A stretch of DNA of 64,000 bases from Hoylesella oralis ATCC 33269 (lineage in GTDB: Bacteria > Bacteroidota > Bacteroidia > Bacteroidales > Bacteroidaceae), in NCBI RefSeq assembly GCF_000185145.2, contig NZ_GL833116.1:2501-66500 (forward strand), read 5' to 3'. Under the pieces are notes generated by a model. It worked only from the letters and a program-made list of their open reading frames with translations, did not search any database and was not told the origin of the DNA. Both the position numbers and the translations under genes were made by a program. This document shows, one piece after another, positions 47,158 to 55,817 of the stretch; positions within the stretch are counted from its first letter, which is position 1, and the number at the start of each line of letters is the position of its first letter.

Positions 47158-47817
47158 TTATTTCTTGCTCTTTGTTTCGCGGTTATTCTCAAACTTTACA
47201 TGTACAAACTTGAACCCCATCGACCGCAATAGATTATTGAATTGCGCGATAGCATTCTGCTCTGCCGCTGCTATGTTACTACTGTTCAGGCACCGTTTCT
47301 TCATGGCAACATAGGCTTTACGGTAAAGTGCGTCGCGTGAAGCCTCTGTCCATGAGCCGCTTTCATAGAAAGAACGACTGCGAGCTTCATCAATGAAGTC
47401 GTTCGAAAGTAATTTAATGGGCGGCAAGGTGGCCACGATAGTATCTTTATTTGCCTTTATCCAGCCGGGTTTAGCCTCGTGCAAGTTCACTCCGAGGCGC
47501 AATGTACCGTAATAAATACGTACGAGTTGGGCATCTCCGAAGAACCCATGTCGCACCGTGTCTACCAGTTCTTCATCGCTGATCGATAGAAATTCCCATT
47601 CTCCTATGCGCTCTATGGAGCGTATCTGCGTAGGTGTAATGTCGATACGATTATTTTGTGTGATGCCTATGCTGTTATTATTGGTGAGCCATACCAGCGC
47701 CGGAATACCCACAAGCACTATTAACACCACTGCAACAATGGATATCTGCATGCTTTGCGGCATCATTCTGTAAAGTCTTTTCAGCCTTCCCTGCAGCTTA
47801 TTCCTATTATTTTCCAT
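47158..47817 (-). CDS. DUF4230-like membrane-anchored protein
   Basis: The 219-residue protein has one transmembrane segment (about residues 23-45) and a soluble domain similar in pattern to the protein encoded just upstream (RIGEWEFLSI, then IYYGTLRLGVNL and TIVATLPPIKLLSNDF). Both resemble DUF4230. Function is unknown. It overlaps the upstream gene by 11 bp. Confidence 0.65.
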   Translation of the reverse strand: MENNRNKLQGRLKRLYRMMPQSMQISIVAVVLIVLVGIPALVWLTNNNSIGITQNNRIDITPTQIRSIERIGEWEFLSISDEELVDTVRHGFFGDAQLVRIYYGTLRLGVNLHEAKPGWIKANKDTIVATLPPIKLLSNDFIDEARSRSFYESGSWTEASRDALYRKAYVAMKKRCLNSSNIAAAEQNAIAQFNNLLRSMGFKFVHVKFENNRETKSKK

Positions 47818-48478
47818 GTTCGTTTGTCGTTTTTTCTAAGATTTCAGGTATATCCTGCCACGTGAATTTCTTACGGAAACTGATGGTGATATCCTCTTCT
47901 TTGTAGCCCATTTGTACAATCATAGGCACTAAGATGCGTGCCGCACTCTCACGAGCAGTCTCTATAATACCCATCTGCGGTATGTCTTTTATGATTGCCT
48001 CGCGCCCCTGCCGTTCGTAAGAGGTAAGTTCGGCATCGGTAAAATTGCTGCGCAGCATGGCTACATACTGTTTCACGTCGTCGTGGTTGATGCGTGTACC
48101 GGTGAGAGTTACCTTGGGATCGGGCAATGTTATTTCTATCTTGCGCCCGTTCCGATGCACATTGTTTGCGCTGAAGCCATCGAAATCTACATATGCCTTT
48201 ACCGTAGCATCCATCGGGATGGCCACCTTACGTTCGCCGAGCGGCAGATCTATGCTGAAACTTTTCTGCAAAATCTTGCCTTCCAGCTTCTTCGTGTCAT
48301 CATGAGTCACTATCTTATGCACGCGTACTTCTGCCGTGTAGAGCCGCGAACACTTCTGTATTTGCATCACCATCATGGGAATTGTGTCTACTGCAAGCGT
48401 CTCCTTGGGTGCCTGTTTGCCTGAACAGGACATGATAAAAGGCAATATGAGCACGAAATATAATAGCTTTTTCGTCAT
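47807..48478 (-). CDS. DUF4230-like lipoprotein
   Basis: The 223-residue protein has a signal peptide and lipobox (FIMSCSG), then a domain with IQKCSRLYTAEVRVHKIV, IPMDATVKAYVDFDGF and IEITLPDPKVTLTGTRI, a pattern I associate with DUF4230. It is the first of a two-gene unit of related proteins, one lipid-anchored and one membrane-anchored. Function is unknown. Confidence 0.65.
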   Translation of the reverse strand: MTKKLLYFVLILPFIMSCSGKQAPKETLAVDTIPMMVMQIQKCSRLYTAEVRVHKIVTHDDTKKLEGKILQKSFSIDLPLGERKVAIPMDATVKAYVDFDGFSANNVHRNGRKIEITLPDPKVTLTGTRINHDDVKQYVAMLRSNFTDAELTSYERQGREAIIKDIPQMGIIETARESAARILVPMIVQMGYKEEDITISFRKKFTWQDIPEILEKTTNEHGK

Positions 48479-48501
48479 TATAGAATATGTTAATACTCGC
48501 G

Positions 48502-48509
48502 CAAAGATA
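48502..48509 (-). promoter_or_regulatory. -7 box of the DUF4230-like pair
   Basis: TATCTTTG followed by C reads on the minus strand about 24 nt before the start at 48478. Confidence 0.6.
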
Positions 48510-48642
48510 GCAAAAATATGTCAAATTGTAGGAGGTAGCGCACATTTTTTCGTCTCTCGTTAAACTTTTACGACCGCTCTACGTCAAACTGGTAGTTGCA
48601 ACGTAGAAACGATTATGTACGAACAATTAAAATGTAGTGAAA

Positions 48643-49161
48643 ATGAAAAAGAAGATGATGATGACAATGGTTGCCTTGCTGATGCTGAGCGTATCGGTTA
48701 TGGCACGTGAAGATAGATGGCAGGATAACGACAGAAAGAAGCCCGATACGGAACAAATGGTGAAAATACATACCGACCGTATGGTAGAGAAGTACGGTTT
48801 GAACAAGAAACAGGCAAAGAAACTCCTCGAACTTAATGCCAGATATGCCGGCAAGATGTCTCCGATGGAAGGTTGCGACAGGTGTTTTAATAAAGGTAAA
48901 CGGCCCGATGACGGCAGTCAACCGCCGCTGTTGCGTGACTCGATGCCGCGTCCGCCACGCCCAGATAGTGAAGCTATGCAGGCTGAACATAAAGAAATGC
49001 AGGAGAATATGGCTGCCTATCGCAGCGAACTGAAAGAGATAATGACCGAAGAGCAATATGCCAAGTACGAAAGCGATGCAAAACAGATGCAACACCGCCA
49101 TGGTCGTGGTGCCCGTTTTGGTAAGCAAATCGGAACTAAACCGCCAAAGAAAACCGAATAA
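48643..49161 (+). CDS. DUF4890/Spy-like periplasmic protein
   Basis: The 172-residue protein has a Met/Lys-rich signal peptide (to about residue 21) and a charged helical mature part with Lx3Y/E-rich helices, similar to Spy/CpxP and the Bacteroidetes DUF4890 family. A Pro/Arg-rich middle (about residues 85-105) links the helices. A chaperone-like envelope role is inferred. I chose ATG 48643; a GTG two codons earlier is possible. A strong terminator follows. Confidence 0.75.
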   Translation: MKKKMMMTMVALLMLSVSVMAREDRWQDNDRKKPDTEQMVKIHTDRMVEKYGLNKKQAKKLLELNARYAGKMSPMEGCDRCFNKGKRPDDGSQPPLLRDSMPRPPRPDSEAMQAEHKEMQENMAAYRSELKEIMTEEQYAKYESDAKQMQHRHGRGARFGKQIGTKPPKKTE

Positions 49162-49228
49162 CGGCACTAACTGAACTTTTATTATATCACTGCAATCTTC
49201 AATGGTATTTGGTTTGATTAAAGGCAAC

Positions 49229-49262
49229 GGCGCTTCCTGAGTTATTTAGGAAGCGCCATTTT
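49229..49262 (+). terminator. terminator after the Spy-like gene
   Basis: GGCGCTTCCT pairs with AGGAAGCGCC around a 9-nt loop and is followed by ATTTTT. Confidence 0.88.
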
Positions 49263-49285
49263 TCGTATTTGTCGGATAAATATGT

Positions 49286-49293
49286 TACCTTTG
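49286..49293 (+). promoter_or_regulatory. -7 box of the lipoprotein gene at 49314
   Basis: TACCTTTG lies only 20 nt before the ATG, giving a leader of roughly 10-14 nt. Confidence 0.6.
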
Positions 49294-49313
49294 TAATCTA
49301 AAATGATTGAGGT

Positions 49314-49904
49314 ATGAAAAAGCTTTTTATGCTATTGACGGTGGCCGTTGCGGTGGTAGGTATTGCATCTTGCGGCGGTAAATCGGACAGTAATCGCATT
49401 ATTGCACCCAAACCGGTGAAGCAGAAGCCCAAGGCAACGCAGAAAGTGGGTGATTATTCGCAGACTCGTGATGTGGAATGGTTGGGATCGCATTATAAGA
49501 TAGAGGTGAAACGCGTGGCAGATACTTCGCTTCCGCTTGCCGACGATGGCTCTGGGAATAAGTATTTCGACAACCGAATTACGGTGCGTATCTTGCGTAG
49601 CAACGGCACGGAGTTCTTTTGTCGTACGTTTACGAAAGCAGATTTCGATGCATCTCTCGAAGCTACATATCGCAAGAACGGCGCCTTATTGGGCATCGTG
49701 TACGATCAGGTAGTGGGTAAACGGCTGATATTTGCAGCGAGTGTGGGTTCTCCCGATAAGATGAGCGATGAATACATGCCGCTTCTGCTGAAGATTTCTA
49801 ATCTTGGCAGTGTAGAGATAAGTAAGGATAATCAGCTCGATACAGGTGGTGAAGGGAGCACAAAGAAGTCGGAAATCGATCTTGCAGAGGAGGAAGGTAT
49901 GTGA
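49314..49904 (+). CDS. small lipoprotein, DUF4738-like
   Basis: The 196-residue protein has a signal peptide and lipobox (GIASCGG), then a domain with YFDNRITVRILRSNGTEFF and FTKADFD, similar in pattern to DUF4738 lipoproteins of Bacteroidetes. The tail is acidic. Function is unknown. It has its own promoter and terminator. Confidence 0.65.
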   Translation: MKKLFMLLTVAVAVVGIASCGGKSDSNRIIAPKPVKQKPKATQKVGDYSQTRDVEWLGSHYKIEVKRVADTSLPLADDGSGNKYFDNRITVRILRSNGTEFFCRTFTKADFDASLEATYRKNGALLGIVYDQVVGKRLIFAASVGSPDKMSDEYMPLLLKISNLGSVEISKDNQLDTGGEGSTKKSEIDLAEEEGM

Positions 49905-49967
49905 TGCAGGACCTCTGATCTGAAGTTTTCCCGCAAAGTTAGATGTGTTAAACATTATCTGAATTTG

Positions 49968-49998
49968 GAAAGAGTCTGGTATTGCACCGGACTCTTTC
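49968..49998 (+). terminator. terminator after the DUF4738-like gene
   Basis: GAAAGAGTC and GACTCTTTC with a further GG/CC pair enclose a short loop; the 3' side is T-rich. Confidence 0.75.
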
Positions 49999-50283
49999 TA
50001 TCTAATCAGAGTTTTATTCTTTTATTGTTGTAATGATAGATGTTTCTTTCTAAAGCCTTAACGAAGACTTCTAACGTTTCTATTTTTTCTGTATACAGAA
50101 GTTCGGCCTCCATAATATAAGAAGTTTTCAGCCGTCGTATTATCGCTGCGATGCGCCGATAGTTTCGTTTGTTCTTTTTTCTATCTCCCCTTGGAAAAGA
50201 GAGAAGTATCCATATTCATAACATTTCTAAGGTCTATTCTCTCCCTACAGGGGGGAGTTAGAGAGTGACTGCTTCACCTATTC
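49999..50283. other. intergenic region between convergent genes
   Basis: It carries a CTCCCCTTGGAAAAGAG hairpin element near 50186 and a CTCTCCCTACAGGGGGGAG element near 50239, both of the dispersed C/T-rich hairpin type. No gene is seen. Confidence 0.5.
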
Positions 50284-50814
50284 CTATAATATTTCTTGCA
50301 TACGCACATCGTTTTCGTCGGTCGGAATGCAGGATAATTTTTGGAAATCGAAGCATACACCTATTTTATATATATAGGGCAGCGGCCGTAGAAAGCGGTC
50401 GTAATAGCCCCGCCCGCGCCCCAGACGGTTGCCGTTTGTATCGAATGCCATACCCGGTATAACTGCAACGTCGATTTCCTCATAGGCTGTAAACGGTTCA
50501 CCTGTGGGCTCCATAATACTGAGACTGCCTTTCTGCAGGTCTTTTTCACCGTAATATTCGCGTAAAATCATGGTTTCTTCGCCTGTTACCACGGGCAGTA
50601 GTATGCGTTTACCCATACTTGCAAGGCGGTCGATGGTATCGTGTGTATCCGGTTCATCGGGCAGCGAATAGTACATGAGTACAGTTTTGGCCGCCGCTAT
50701 TCGCGGGTGTTCCGTCAGTCTCTGCATAATACGAAGCGACAGTTCGCGCAATCTTTCGGGCGTGAACTGCCGCTTCCGTAGGCGTATTTCGCTTCTTATC
50801 TCGCTTTTAAGCAT
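50284..50814 (-). CDS. 5-formyltetrahydrofolate cyclo-ligase
   Basis: The 176-residue enzyme converts 5-formyl-THF to methenyl-THF with ATP. The C-terminal signature GRGRGYYDRFL binds phosphate, and RSEIRLRKRQFTPE at the N-terminus and PGMAFDTNGNRLG are conserved blocks. It overlaps the upstream protease gene by 8 bp and ends a four-gene operon. Confidence 0.92.
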   Translation of the reverse strand: MLKSEIRSEIRLRKRQFTPERLRELSLRIMQRLTEHPRIAAAKTVLMYYSLPDEPDTHDTIDRLASMGKRILLPVVTGEETMILREYYGEKDLQKGSLSIMEPTGEPFTAYEEIDVAVIPGMAFDTNGNRLGRGRGYYDRFLRPLPYIYKIGVCFDFQKLSCIPTDENDVRMQEIL

Positions 50815-52531
50815 GGGCTGTCAGATGTGGAAAGGCATGCAAAGGGCGGTACTCGTAGGGTATATTGGGCGCAACGGCTACCTTTTGCGTTCGTTTCGGC
50901 ACTGTCTTGGGAGCGGGTTTCTGCGGAAAAGCCGCCTTGTTTTTAAATACTTCCAGTGCTGTACCTATCACCGGATCATCCATATTGATATATCTGTTCC
51001 ACGCTTCTTCATCGAGCATGTTGTAAATAATACGACTGTTGATAAATCGTTCCAACAGTTTATGCGAACGTTGTATCATCAAATTCCGGCGTTTAAGGCC
51101 ATGCTTGTCGGCATATACGGCAAACTTGTCTACCATATTTTGCTTAATCAGATAGTCTGCCATTGCGGTCATCTCTTTGAAAGTATTCAGTTTAAGACGG
51201 TTGTCGTCGGTATATGTGAATGCAAACTGCAGGATGAGTCCGCTCATGCTTGCCTGTTTATAATAGGAAGTTACGTCGACTGTATCCTCCGGAACAAAGA
51301 TGTCGGGGGTAATTCCGCCACCTCCGTAAACCGTACGCCCTATACTTGTGTGATATGCGGGACCGGTGTGTTTAATAGAGTCTTGCGAGAAAAACTCGCC
51401 ATGTTTATAGCGTGTGAGCAGATCTTGGGCATAATTGGCGTCATCTCCCAACGTATAAGGCTTCTGAATGCACCTTCCTGACGGTGTATAATAGCGTGCA
51501 ATGGTCAGACGGATCATACTGCCGTCGGGGAAACCTATTTGCTGTTGCACCAGTCCTTTGCCGAAAGAGCGGCGCCCGATGATAGTGGCACGGTCGTTAT
51601 CCTGCATGGCTCCCGCAAATATCTCCGATGCTGAAGCCGATCCTTCGTTGATTAAAACCACGAGAGGTATCCTTTGATAGCTGCCATGACCATTGCTCTT
51701 GTAGTCTTGGCGGGGCGATTTGCGACCTTGGGTGTACACTATAAGTTTGTTGTTGGGTAGGAATTCGTTCGCTATCTGTACGGCCGATTGCAGGTAACCG
51801 CCCGTATTGTCGCGCAAATCGATGATGAGATTTGAGAAATTCCTTTGGGATAACTTGGCTAAAGCTATAAGCAGTTCGGGATAGGTGGTTTCTCCGAAGC
51901 TCTTGATGCGTATATAGCCCGTGCTGTCATCGAGCATGTATGCGGCTCCGATGCTCTTTAAAGGAATGTCGCCTCGCGTAACTGTGAACTCTTTCACTTT
52001 CTTCTGTCCGTAACGCAGCACCCCTATACGGACCTTAGTATCCTTAGGTCCCTTCAATCTATGCATGGCCTCTTCGTTCGTAACGGCCTTTCCGACGAAT
52101 TTCTTGCCATCTACAGTAACGATCTTATCGCCGGCTAAGAGCCCTGCACGTTCTGCCGGACCGTTCTTGATTACGTTTTGAACATGGATAGTGTCCTGAC
52201 GTATCGTAAATTCAATGCCTACTCCAGAGAACGATCCTTTAAGATCATCGTTGGCAGCCTGCACGTCTTTGGCGTTTATATACACCGAATGGGGATCGAG
52301 TTCGGCAAGAATTTGCGGGATAGCTTTCTCTACCAGCAAGTCTACATCTACCTTATCAACGTATTGATCGTCGATGATATGCAACAAATCGTTAAGTCTT
52401 TTGCTGCCTGAATTAATGATATTCAGCCGATTTCCGGAGGAATGGTTCGCATAGAAAGAACCTATGATGATGCCGATAACCACGCAGAGCGCCATCAGCA
52501 GCGGCATGTATCGGTTTTTATTCTGATTCAT
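50807..52531 (-). CDS. S41 family C-terminal processing peptidase (CtpA-like)
   Basis: The 574-residue protein has a signal anchor (about residues 9-28), a PDZ domain (about 90-175) and an S41 domain with the Ser/Lys dyad: NEGSASASEIFAGAMQD contains the Ser and GRRSFGKGLVQQQ the Lys. These proteases trim or degrade periplasmic proteins. The C-terminal 150 residues are family-specific. Its start overlaps the dCMP deaminase stop by 14 bp. Confidence 0.92.
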   Translation of the reverse strand: MNQNKNRYMPLLMALCVVIGIIIGSFYANHSSGNRLNIINSGSKRLNDLLHIIDDQYVDKVDVDLLVEKAIPQILAELDPHSVYINAKDVQAANDDLKGSFSGVGIEFTIRQDTIHVQNVIKNGPAERAGLLAGDKIVTVDGKKFVGKAVTNEEAMHRLKGPKDTKVRIGVLRYGQKKVKEFTVTRGDIPLKSIGAAYMLDDSTGYIRIKSFGETTYPELLIALAKLSQRNFSNLIIDLRDNTGGYLQSAVQIANEFLPNNKLIVYTQGRKSPRQDYKSNGHGSYQRIPLVVLINEGSASASEIFAGAMQDNDRATIIGRRSFGKGLVQQQIGFPDGSMIRLTIARYYTPSGRCIQKPYTLGDDANYAQDLLTRYKHGEFFSQDSIKHTGPAYHTSIGRTVYGGGGITPDIFVPEDTVDVTSYYKQASMSGLILQFAFTYTDDNRLKLNTFKEMTAMADYLIKQNMVDKFAVYADKHGLKRRNLMIQRSHKLLERFINSRIIYNMLDEEAWNRYINMDDPVIGTALEVFKNKAAFPQKPAPKTVPKRTQKVAVAPNIPYEYRPLHAFPHLTAHA

Positions 52532-52964
52532 ATTCGTCGGGGTTTAAATATATAACTTCGATGTTTGCTCTCCTAAGCAGGTTGATACCGTCTTCTAAGC
52601 GGTAACGTTCGCCGTAGACAACGCGCTTAATGCCTGCTTGTATGATGAGTTTAGCGCATTCTATGCAGGGCGAAGCGGTTACATAAAGCGTGGAACCGTC
52701 GCTGTTGTTAGAGCTGCGTGCCAGTTTTGTAATAGCATTAGCTTCTGCATGGAGCACGTAGGGCTTGGTGATACTGTTTTCATCTTCACAGACATTCTCA
52801 AATCCACTGGGCGTTCCGTTGTAACCATCGCTAATTATCATCTTGTTTTTTACTACAAGTGCGCCCACTTGGCGGCGTTTGCAATAGCTGTTTTCTGCCC
52901 ACACGCGAGCCATACGCAGGTAGCGTAGGTCTAATTTCTGCTGCTTCTCGTCTGCCGATGTCAT
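52518..52964 (-). CDS. dCMP deaminase family protein
   Basis: The 148-residue zinc enzyme has HAEANAI (zinc His and catalytic Glu) and SPCIECAKLI (zinc Cys pair), with an N-terminal RRQVGALVVKN block. It deaminates dCMP to dUMP for dTMP supply. It overlaps the upstream peptidase gene by 4 bp (ATGA). Confidence 0.9.
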   Translation of the reverse strand: MTSADEKQQKLDLRYLRMARVWAENSYCKRRQVGALVVKNKMIISDGYNGTPSGFENVCEDENSITKPYVLHAEANAITKLARSSNNSDGSTLYVTASPCIECAKLIIQAGIKRVVYGERYRLEDGINLLRRANIEVIYLNPDEYESE

Positions 52965-55057
52965 ATTTCTATTTTGGTTTTACCGATGCCATCGCGTTCG
53001 AGCAGCGCCTGTATAGTGGGCTCCTGACCGCGAAATCGCTTGTATAGAATCATTGGGTGTTCGGTTCCTCCGCGCGATAGAATGTTGTCGCGAAAGCTTT
53101 GTGCCGTCTTTTGATCGAATATCCCGTTGCGTTTGAATACACCGAAAGTATCGGCATCCAGCACTTCTGCCCACTTGTAACTGTAGTATCCGGCCGCATA
53201 ACCACCTGCCATAATGTGGCTGAATTGCGTTGTCATACAGGTATCCGGCAGTTGTGGCGTTACCATAGCCCGCTTCCATGCCTGCTTTTCAAAGGGGATA
53301 ATATCGTCGGTAAATGCTTCTGTCTTCGTGTAATAGGCCATGTCGAGCAGACAGAAAGCCACCTGCCGCATACAGCCGTAGGCTGCGTTGAAGTTACGGC
53401 TGCGGATAATGCGCTCTATCAGGTCGTCGGGAATGACTTCGCCCGTTCGGTAATGAAAGGCAAACGTACGCAGGAACTCTTTTTCAACGGCAAAGTTCTC
53501 CATGAATTGCGAGGGTAATTCAACGAAATCCCACCAAACATTCGTGCCTGAAAGGCTCTCGAAACGGGTGTTGGCGAATATTCCGTGCAGGGAATGCCCG
53601 AACTCATGCAGGAATGTTTCTACCTCTCCGAGCGTCAGCAGGGCTGGTTTGTCGGCGGTAGGTTTGGTAAAATTCATTACCAGACTGGCATGCGGACGCA
53701 CGTTGTTGCCCTTATGATCGATCCATTGTCCTTGGAATTCCGTCATCCAAGCGCCCCCCTGTTTGCCTTTACGGGGGTGGAAATCGGTATACAAAACGGC
53801 AAGATAAGAGCCGTCTTTATCGAAAACATCGTAGGCTTTCACGTCTTTATGATACACCGGAATATCTTTGTTCTCCTCGAAGGTGATGCCGTAAAGACGC
53901 GTAGCCAGACCGAATACACCTCGGATAACGTTGGAAAGTTCGAAGTAGGGGCGCAGCATTTCAGCGTCGATATTATATTTCTCCATCTGCAGCTTATGGC
54001 TGTAATAGCCGAAGTCCCACGGCATAAGCTCGAAATCGCTTCCTTCCATCTGCTTTGCCATAGCCTCTATCTCGGCCACTTCTTTCTGTGCTGCGGGTTT
54101 ATAGGCATCGATCAATTCGTCTAAAAGCTTATATACGTTGCCTACATTGCTTGCCATGCGGTGCTTGAGCACATAGTCGGCGTAGGTATCATAGCCGAGT
54201 AACTGCGCTATTTCGCGACGCAGGTTGATCAGACGCTTGCAAATGTCGAGATTGTTTTCCGTATTATCGTGCGTACATTCCGTGTTTCGCGCCATATACA
54301 TGCGTTTACGCAGGTCGCGTTGGGTAGAATAAGTCATGAAAGGCGAGAAACTTGGAAAGTCGAGAGTGAATATCCACCCCTCCGATCCTTTCTCTTTAGC
54401 AGCCAAAGCCGCCGCTTCTCGTGCCGTTTCAGGCAGTCCGTCAAGCTGTTTCTCATCGGTTATATGCAGTTCGAAAGCCTTGTTTTCTTTCAATAGGTTT
54501 TGCGAGAATTGCAGCGAGAGCATGGCTGCTTCTTCGGTAAGTTGCCTGAGTTGCTTCTTTCCGGCTTCATTCAACAGCGCTCCGCTACGCACAAAACCGT
54601 CGTAACATTTATCGAGCAGCATTTGTTCTTCGGACGAAAGTTTGCGGTCGGGGTGCTGGTAAACGTGCTTTACCCGTGCAAACATGCGTTCGTTAAGCAT
54701 TACATCGTTGGCATGTTTGGTAAGTATCGGACTCATTTTCTGTGCCAATTCGTCGAGTTCATCGTTGGTCTCGGCCGATAACATGCACGAAAAAACGTTC
54801 GAAACCCTATCGAGCAGGTCATAATAATGTTCTCCCTTCGAGGTGTCTACATGTATGATAGTGTTGTCGAAAGTCGGTTCATCGGGGTTGTTCGTTATCT
54901 TTTCTATCTCTTCATCGTCGCGTTGTATGCCTTCCATGAATGCTTTTTCGTAGTCGGATGTCCGAATACGATCGAAAGGCACCGTGTTGTGCGGCGTTTC
55001 ATAGGGCAGGAAGAAGGGATTTTGGTGTTCTGTGTTCTCTATATTCTTTTCATTCAT
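52961..55057 (-). CDS. M3 family oligopeptidase (peptidyl-dipeptidase Dcp-like)
   Basis: The 698-residue soluble metallopeptidase has the zinc motif FLHEFGHSLHG near residue 482 and the downstream conserved YYSYKWAEVLDADTFGVF block. No signal peptide is apparent, so it is likely cytoplasmic; it should cleave oligopeptides. It heads a four-gene operon with dCMP deaminase, the S41 protease and formyl-THF cyclo-ligase. Confidence 0.92.
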   Translation of the reverse strand: MNEKNIENTEHQNPFFLPYETPHNTVPFDRIRTSDYEKAFMEGIQRDDEEIEKITNNPDEPTFDNTIIHVDTSKGEHYYDLLDRVSNVFSCMLSAETNDELDELAQKMSPILTKHANDVMLNERMFARVKHVYQHPDRKLSSEEQMLLDKCYDGFVRSGALLNEAGKKQLRQLTEEAAMLSLQFSQNLLKENKAFELHITDEKQLDGLPETAREAAALAAKEKGSEGWIFTLDFPSFSPFMTYSTQRDLRKRMYMARNTECTHDNTENNLDICKRLINLRREIAQLLGYDTYADYVLKHRMASNVGNVYKLLDELIDAYKPAAQKEVAEIEAMAKQMEGSDFELMPWDFGYYSHKLQMEKYNIDAEMLRPYFELSNVIRGVFGLATRLYGITFEENKDIPVYHKDVKAYDVFDKDGSYLAVLYTDFHPRKGKQGGAWMTEFQGQWIDHKGNNVRPHASLVMNFTKPTADKPALLTLGEVETFLHEFGHSLHGIFANTRFESLSGTNVWWDFVELPSQFMENFAVEKEFLRTFAFHYRTGEVIPDDLIERIIRSRNFNAAYGCMRQVAFCLLDMAYYTKTEAFTDDIIPFEKQAWKRAMVTPQLPDTCMTTQFSHIMAGGYAAGYYSYKWAEVLDADTFGVFKRNGIFDQKTAQSFRDNILSRGGTEHPMILYKRFRGQEPTIQALLERDGIGKTKIEI

Positions 55058-55083
55058 ACTAATCGTACCATCTATTTTACTTG

Positions 55084-55091
55084 CAAAAATA
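55084..55091 (-). promoter_or_regulatory. -7 box of the M3 peptidase operon
   Basis: TATTTTTG followed by C reads on the minus strand 27 nt before the ATG. Confidence 0.6.
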
Positions 55092-55157
55092 GTAAAAATA
55101 TCAGAGACACATTATTATAAATAGCATTTTTAACGAATATTACAAGACGAGTGGGGA

Positions 55158-55200
55158 CCTCCCCCGTCCCCTCCAAAGGAGGGGTGTAGGGTTGATGGAT
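55158..55200 (+). repeat. single partial 66-bp unit F
   Basis: One copy of the constant part (CCTCCCCCG, then the CCCCTCCAAAGGAGGGG palindrome) in plus orientation; the 3' half has diverged. It faces array G as array B faces C. Confidence 0.85.
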
Positions 55201-55609
55201 TAAGGAGGAGGGAGGAGTGATTAATGGGTGTATTGTAGGGATTTGGCTTATCTAAGGCCTGTTGTGCCATTCCGTTTTTATGATACATGTATAAAATGAT
55301 GTGCGAGTTAAGTTCCCGCAGTTCAACCGAAGCAACTACCTGCGGAGCATAGAAATGCCATCTAAGTCTGTTAGAAACACCATCTGAAGCAGACAGACAC
55401 ACCCTCTAACGGCAATACACATAACATATTATTAACCAACAGGTTATAAATTAAGCGCGAACACCACACCTCTCCCTTTAATAAGGGTAAATTGTGAGGG
55501 GCTGAAACATGATACCCTGAAGCAATCCATCCCCTCTCTGTCTCTCTTTTCCAAGGAGAGAAGTATGTTTAAACTGCGCCCTCACTCCAAACAAAAAGGC
55601 AAGAAAACT
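55201..55609. other. interior of repeat island F/G
   Basis: It contains, in the same order as island B/C, a CCAACAGGTTATAAATT block near 55437, a CTCTCCCTTTAATAAGGG hairpin near 55470 and a CCCCTCTCTGTCTC element near 55530. No gene is seen. Confidence 0.6.
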
Positions 55610-55807
55610 CCTACGTATAGTGTGTTTACCCCTCTTCCGCGAGGCACCCCCCTCCTTTGGAGGGGCCGGGGGAGGTCGCAATATCCCATCCCTATCCGCT
55701 TTCCGCGAGGCACCCCCCTCCTTCGGAGGGGCCGGGGGAGGTCCCCACATCCCCCATTTATCCGCTTTCCGCAAGGCACCCCCCTCCTTCGGAGGGGCCG
55801 GGGGAGG
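55610..55807 (-). repeat. 66-bp tandem array G, 3 units
   Basis: Three units, minus orientation, exact 66-bp period. The middle unit shares its 20-bp variable segment with unit 1 of array D and its partner in E (two or so differences). The array starts 10 nt after the crp-type gene stop on that gene's strand. Confidence 0.93.
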
Positions 55808-55817
55808 TTAAAATTCC

